From an uncultured Collinsella sp. (GTDB taxonomy: Bacteria; Actinomycetota; Coriobacteriia; Coriobacteriales; Coriobacteriaceae), in contig CABUZI010000034.1 of assembly GCA_902496005.1 (NCBI GenBank), forward strand, positions 1-15,363: DNA of 15,363 bases, in the 5' to 3' direction. A model generated the notes under the pieces. That model was not told the origin of the DNA and did no database searches. It saw only the letters and a list, made by a program, of their open reading frames with translations. The position numbers and the translations under genes were made by a program. Positions 13,603-15,363 of the stretch are shown here, piece by piece (position 1 is the first letter of the stretch; each line of letters opens with the position of its first letter).

Positions 13603-14103
13603 TCAGTCCTCTCTCGTAATCGCGGCAACCGTCGCCCCGCAAAATGCAATTAAATCATCGGGTGCAAGCTCGAGCTGATAACCACGCTTGCCTCCCGAAA
13701 TAAAAATGGTATCCCAAAGGACGCATGTCTCATCAATGAGCGTCCGGTAGCGTTTTTTCATACCGACCGGGCTGCAGCCGCCACGAACGTAGCCAGTCGC
13801 CGCAAGCAAATCCTTCACATGCATCATGGCCAAGGACTTCTCCCCCGCGGCACGCGCGGCGGACTTTAGATCGAGCTCGTCGGCAACAGGGATGCAGCAC
13901 ACGACATAGTCGTTGGATGGTGTCACGCAGACCAAAGTCTTAAATCCTTGACCGGGCTCCTCGCCAAGCTGCTCCGAAATCGCAACCCCCAGGCCCACCG
14001 ACTCATCACCATCGTCTTCGTACGTATGTAGAACATAGGAAATGCCGGCGCTTTCCAGCTCGCGCATCGCATTGGTTTTTGGCGTCTTTACAGCCTTTGC
14101 CAT
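13603..14103 (-). CDS. ybaK: Cys-tRNA(Pro) deacylase, YbaK/EbsC family
   Basis: A 166-residue cytoplasmic editing enzyme that removes cysteine wrongly attached to tRNA(Pro). It aligns along its whole length with E. coli YbaK from memory: the conserved lysine is Lys55 in FKTL, the glycine-rich segment GYVRGGCSPVGMKKR is at 104-118, and FISGGKRGYQLEL is near 134-146. The ATG at 14103 is chosen because AAAGGA lies about 7 nt upstream and homology begins there; the longer open frame to 14199 runs through a non-coding stretch with a hairpin and a promoter. It is probably the first gene of the ybaK-murJ-uvrC transcript. The link to its neighbours appears to be positional rather than functional. Confidence 0.93.
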   Translation of the reverse strand: MAKAVKTPKTNAMRELESAGISYVLHTYEDDGDESVGLGVAISEQLGEEPGQGFKTLVCVTPSNDYVVCCIPVADELDLKSAARAAGEKSLAMMHVKDLLAATGYVRGGCSPVGMKKRYRTLIDETCVLWDTIFISGGKRGYQLELAPDDLIAFCGATVAAITRED

Positions 14104-14140
14104 GACATATCCTTTCCCTCGCATTCGGACGCAAGGATTA

Positions 14141-14146
14141 AGTATA
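14141..14146 (-). promoter_or_regulatory. Probable -10 box for ybaK-murJ-uvrC
   Basis: TATACT on the minus strand matches five of six consensus bases and lies 37 bp before the ybaK start. The best -35 candidate, GTGACG, is 19 bp upstream, which is too far for an ideal promoter. It follows the hairpin after uvrA, which is where a new transcript would be expected to begin. Confidence 0.4.
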
Positions 14147-14184
14147 TGTCCAATTCGACTGCATACGTCACTTCGGCACAGCAA

Positions 14185-14215
14185 GCGCCATCGAATCACA
14201 AGGAGTCGATGGCGC
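14185..14215 (-). terminator. Hairpin after uvrA, terminator-like
   Basis: GCGCCATCGA and TCGATGGCGC pair perfectly over 10 bp around an 11-nt loop, 20 nt after the uvrA stop. In minus-strand RNA it is followed by UUGCUGUG, a poor U-tract, so termination may be weak or need Rho. The loop in sense RNA contains CUCCUU, which is complementary to a Shine-Dalgarno sequence. Confidence 0.55.
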
Positions 14216-14235
14216 CCATAAACTGAATCGCCTAT

Positions 14236-15363
14236 TTATTGAGCATCAAGTTGAGCCTGGCGCTCCCGGTCACGCCTGAGCAACGGCGCCAAAAACTTGC
14301 CCGTATAACTCTGCGGACAGTCCGCAACCTGCTCCGGTGTGCCCGAAACCACGACGGTTCCGCCGCCGTTACCGCCCTCGGGACCCATATCGATCAGGCG
14401 GTCGGCAACCTTGATGACATCAAGGTTGTGCTCAATCACCAGCACCGTGTTGCCCGCATCGACCAAGCGCTGCAGCACATCGAGCAGCTGGCGGACGTCC
14501 TCAAAATGAAGGCCGGTCGTCGGTTCGTCCAAAATATAGAACGTCTTGCCCGTCTGGCGTCGATGAAGCTCCTTGGCGAGCTTCACACGCTGCGCCTCGC
14601 CGCCCGAGAGCGTCGTGGCGGGCTGGCCCAGGCTCACGTAGCCTAAGCCTACATCGTACAGCGTCTGGAGCTTGCGCTTAATCTGCGGGATATTCCCAAA
14701 GAAGGCCAGCGCCTCGGTGACGCTCATGTCGAGCACGTCCGAGATGGTCTTGCCACGGTAGGTGACCTCGAGTGTCTCGCGGTTGTAGCGTTTACCGCCG
14801 CAGGCTTCGCAGGGAACGTAGATATCGGGAAGGAAGTGCATCTCGATCTTGATCTGTCCGTCGCCCTTGCACGCCTCACAGCGCCCGCCACTCACATTAA
14901 AGGAGAAACGACCCGGCGAGTAGCCGCGCGCCTTCGACTCCGGCGTACTCGCAAACAGCGCGCGAAGATCATCCCACAGGCCGATATAGGTAGCAGGGTT
15001 GGAACGCGGCGTGCGGCCAATCGGCGACTGGTCGATATCGATAACCTTATCGATACACTCGATGCCCTCGATTTTCTTATACGGACCCACAGGGCGCGTC
15101 GAACGGTGAATGACATTCGTAAGGGCAGGCGCAATGGTGTCGGTAACCAGGGAGCTCTTGCCCGATCCCGACACGCCGGTAACAACCGTAAGCGTACCAA
15201 ACTCGATCTTGGCGGTAACGTTTTTGAGGTTGTTGGCTCGAGCGCCCGTAATTTTAAGGCAGCCGCGACCGGGCTTGCGCCGTTCATCAGGCACCCGAAT
15301 CATTCGTTTACCGGTCAGGTAAGCGCCCGTCATCGACTCAGGACACGCCATGATATCGGCAGG
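14236..15363 (-). CDS. uvrA: Excinuclease ABC subunit A, C-terminal part (5' end outside window)
   Basis: The damage-sensing ATPase of nucleotide excision repair. Only the last 375 or so residues are present; the frame is open to the window edge and the family is usually about 950 residues, so the gene continues to the right and no start can be given. Visible are the second ATP-binding cassette with Walker A GVSGSGKSS, the zinc finger CEACKGDG ... CEACGGKRYN, the signature LSGGEAQRVKLAKEL and Walker B FYILDEPTTGLH. Just before the cassette, CPESMTGAYLTGKR corresponds to the linker seen in other UvrA proteins. The C-terminus ends in a charged tail (RRDRERQAQLDAQ). It shares orientation with uvrC 2.3 kb downstream, but a hairpin and a likely promoter lie between uvrA and ybaK. 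Confidence 0.96.
   Translation of the reverse strand, partial: PADIMACPESMTGAYLTGKRMIRVPDERRKPGRGCLKITGARANNLKNVTAKIEFGTLTVVTGVSGSGKSSLVTDTIAPALTNVIHRSTRPVGPYKKIEGIECIDKVIDIDQSPIGRTPRSNPATYIGLWDDLRALFASTPESKARGYSPGRFSFNVSGGRCEACKGDGQIKIEMHFLPDIYVPCEACGGKRYNRETLEVTYRGKTISDVLDMSVTEALAFFGNIPQIKRKLQTLYDVGLGYVSLGQPATTLSGGEAQRVKLAKELHRRQTGKTFYILDEPTTGLHFEDVRQLLDVLQRLVDAGNTVLVIEHNLDVIKVADRLIDMGPEGGNGGGTVVVSGTPEQVADCPQSYTGKFLAPLLRRDRERQAQLDAQ

Noticed and set aside
9955..14103. Functional link between the uvrC-murJ-ybaK genes and the transporter operon
   Set aside because: A 348-bp control region with its own promoter and operator separates them; shared strand alone is not evidence.
1..15363. CRISPR arrays, tRNA or rRNA genes, insertion sequences, phage genes
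   Set aside because: The gaps are short and contain no regularly spaced repeats, no cloverleaf-like sequences and no transposase or integrase frames.

Overview
All ten protein genes lie on the minus strand, so they read from right to left. GC content is high, ribosome binding sites are clear (AAGGAG or GGAGG type), and some starts are GTG. The solute-binding protein is a lipoprotein with a twin-arginine motif. Together with the protein sequences this suggests an actinobacterium, most likely a gut Coriobacteriia such as Collinsella. The taxon is an inference from sequence character, not from a database match.

Right part (about 9955-15363): genome-maintenance and envelope genes. It holds the C-terminal 376 codons of uvrA (cut by the window edge), a Cys-tRNA(Pro) deacylase of the YbaK/EbsC family, the lipid II flippase murJ, and uvrC. 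A 10-bp hairpin follows uvrA. A TATACT -10-like box then probably starts a ybaK-murJ-uvrC transcript, in which the genes are 3 to 6 bp apart.

Middle (9607-9954): a 348-bp control region with several inverted repeats. A perfect 8+8 bp palindrome covers the predicted -10 box of the downstream operon, which looks like a repressor site. No regulator gene is in the window.

Left part (5-9606): a catabolic operon. A peptide-class ABC importer consists of a binding lipoprotein, a DppB-type permease, a DppC-type permease fused to a DppD-type ATPase in one 671-residue chain, and a short DppF-type ATPase. It is followed by two acetylxylan-esterase-family proteins, a DapA/NanA-family aldolase and a ROK sugar kinase. 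I read this as uptake and breakdown of an acetylated acidic sugar, most likely sialic acid: import, removal of O-acetyl groups, aldolase cleavage, phosphorylation of the amino sugar. The layout resembles SatABCD-type sialic acid importers as I remember them. No epimerase, deacetylase, deaminase or sialidase is in view, and the aldolase lacks some residues that bind Neu5Ac in the E. coli enzyme, so the substrate is not proven.

Points worth a second look: (1) the second esterase paralogue has lost its nucleophile serine and oxyanion motif but keeps the other two triad residues; (2) hairpins stand at several gene junctions of the operon, and two of them pair fully only in the sense RNA; (3) a nearly 100-bp imperfect palindrome with a T-tract separates the aldolase from the kinase; (4) the ABC ATPases have a cysteine-free or missing C-terminal domain; (5) UvrC has a rearranged cysteine region.
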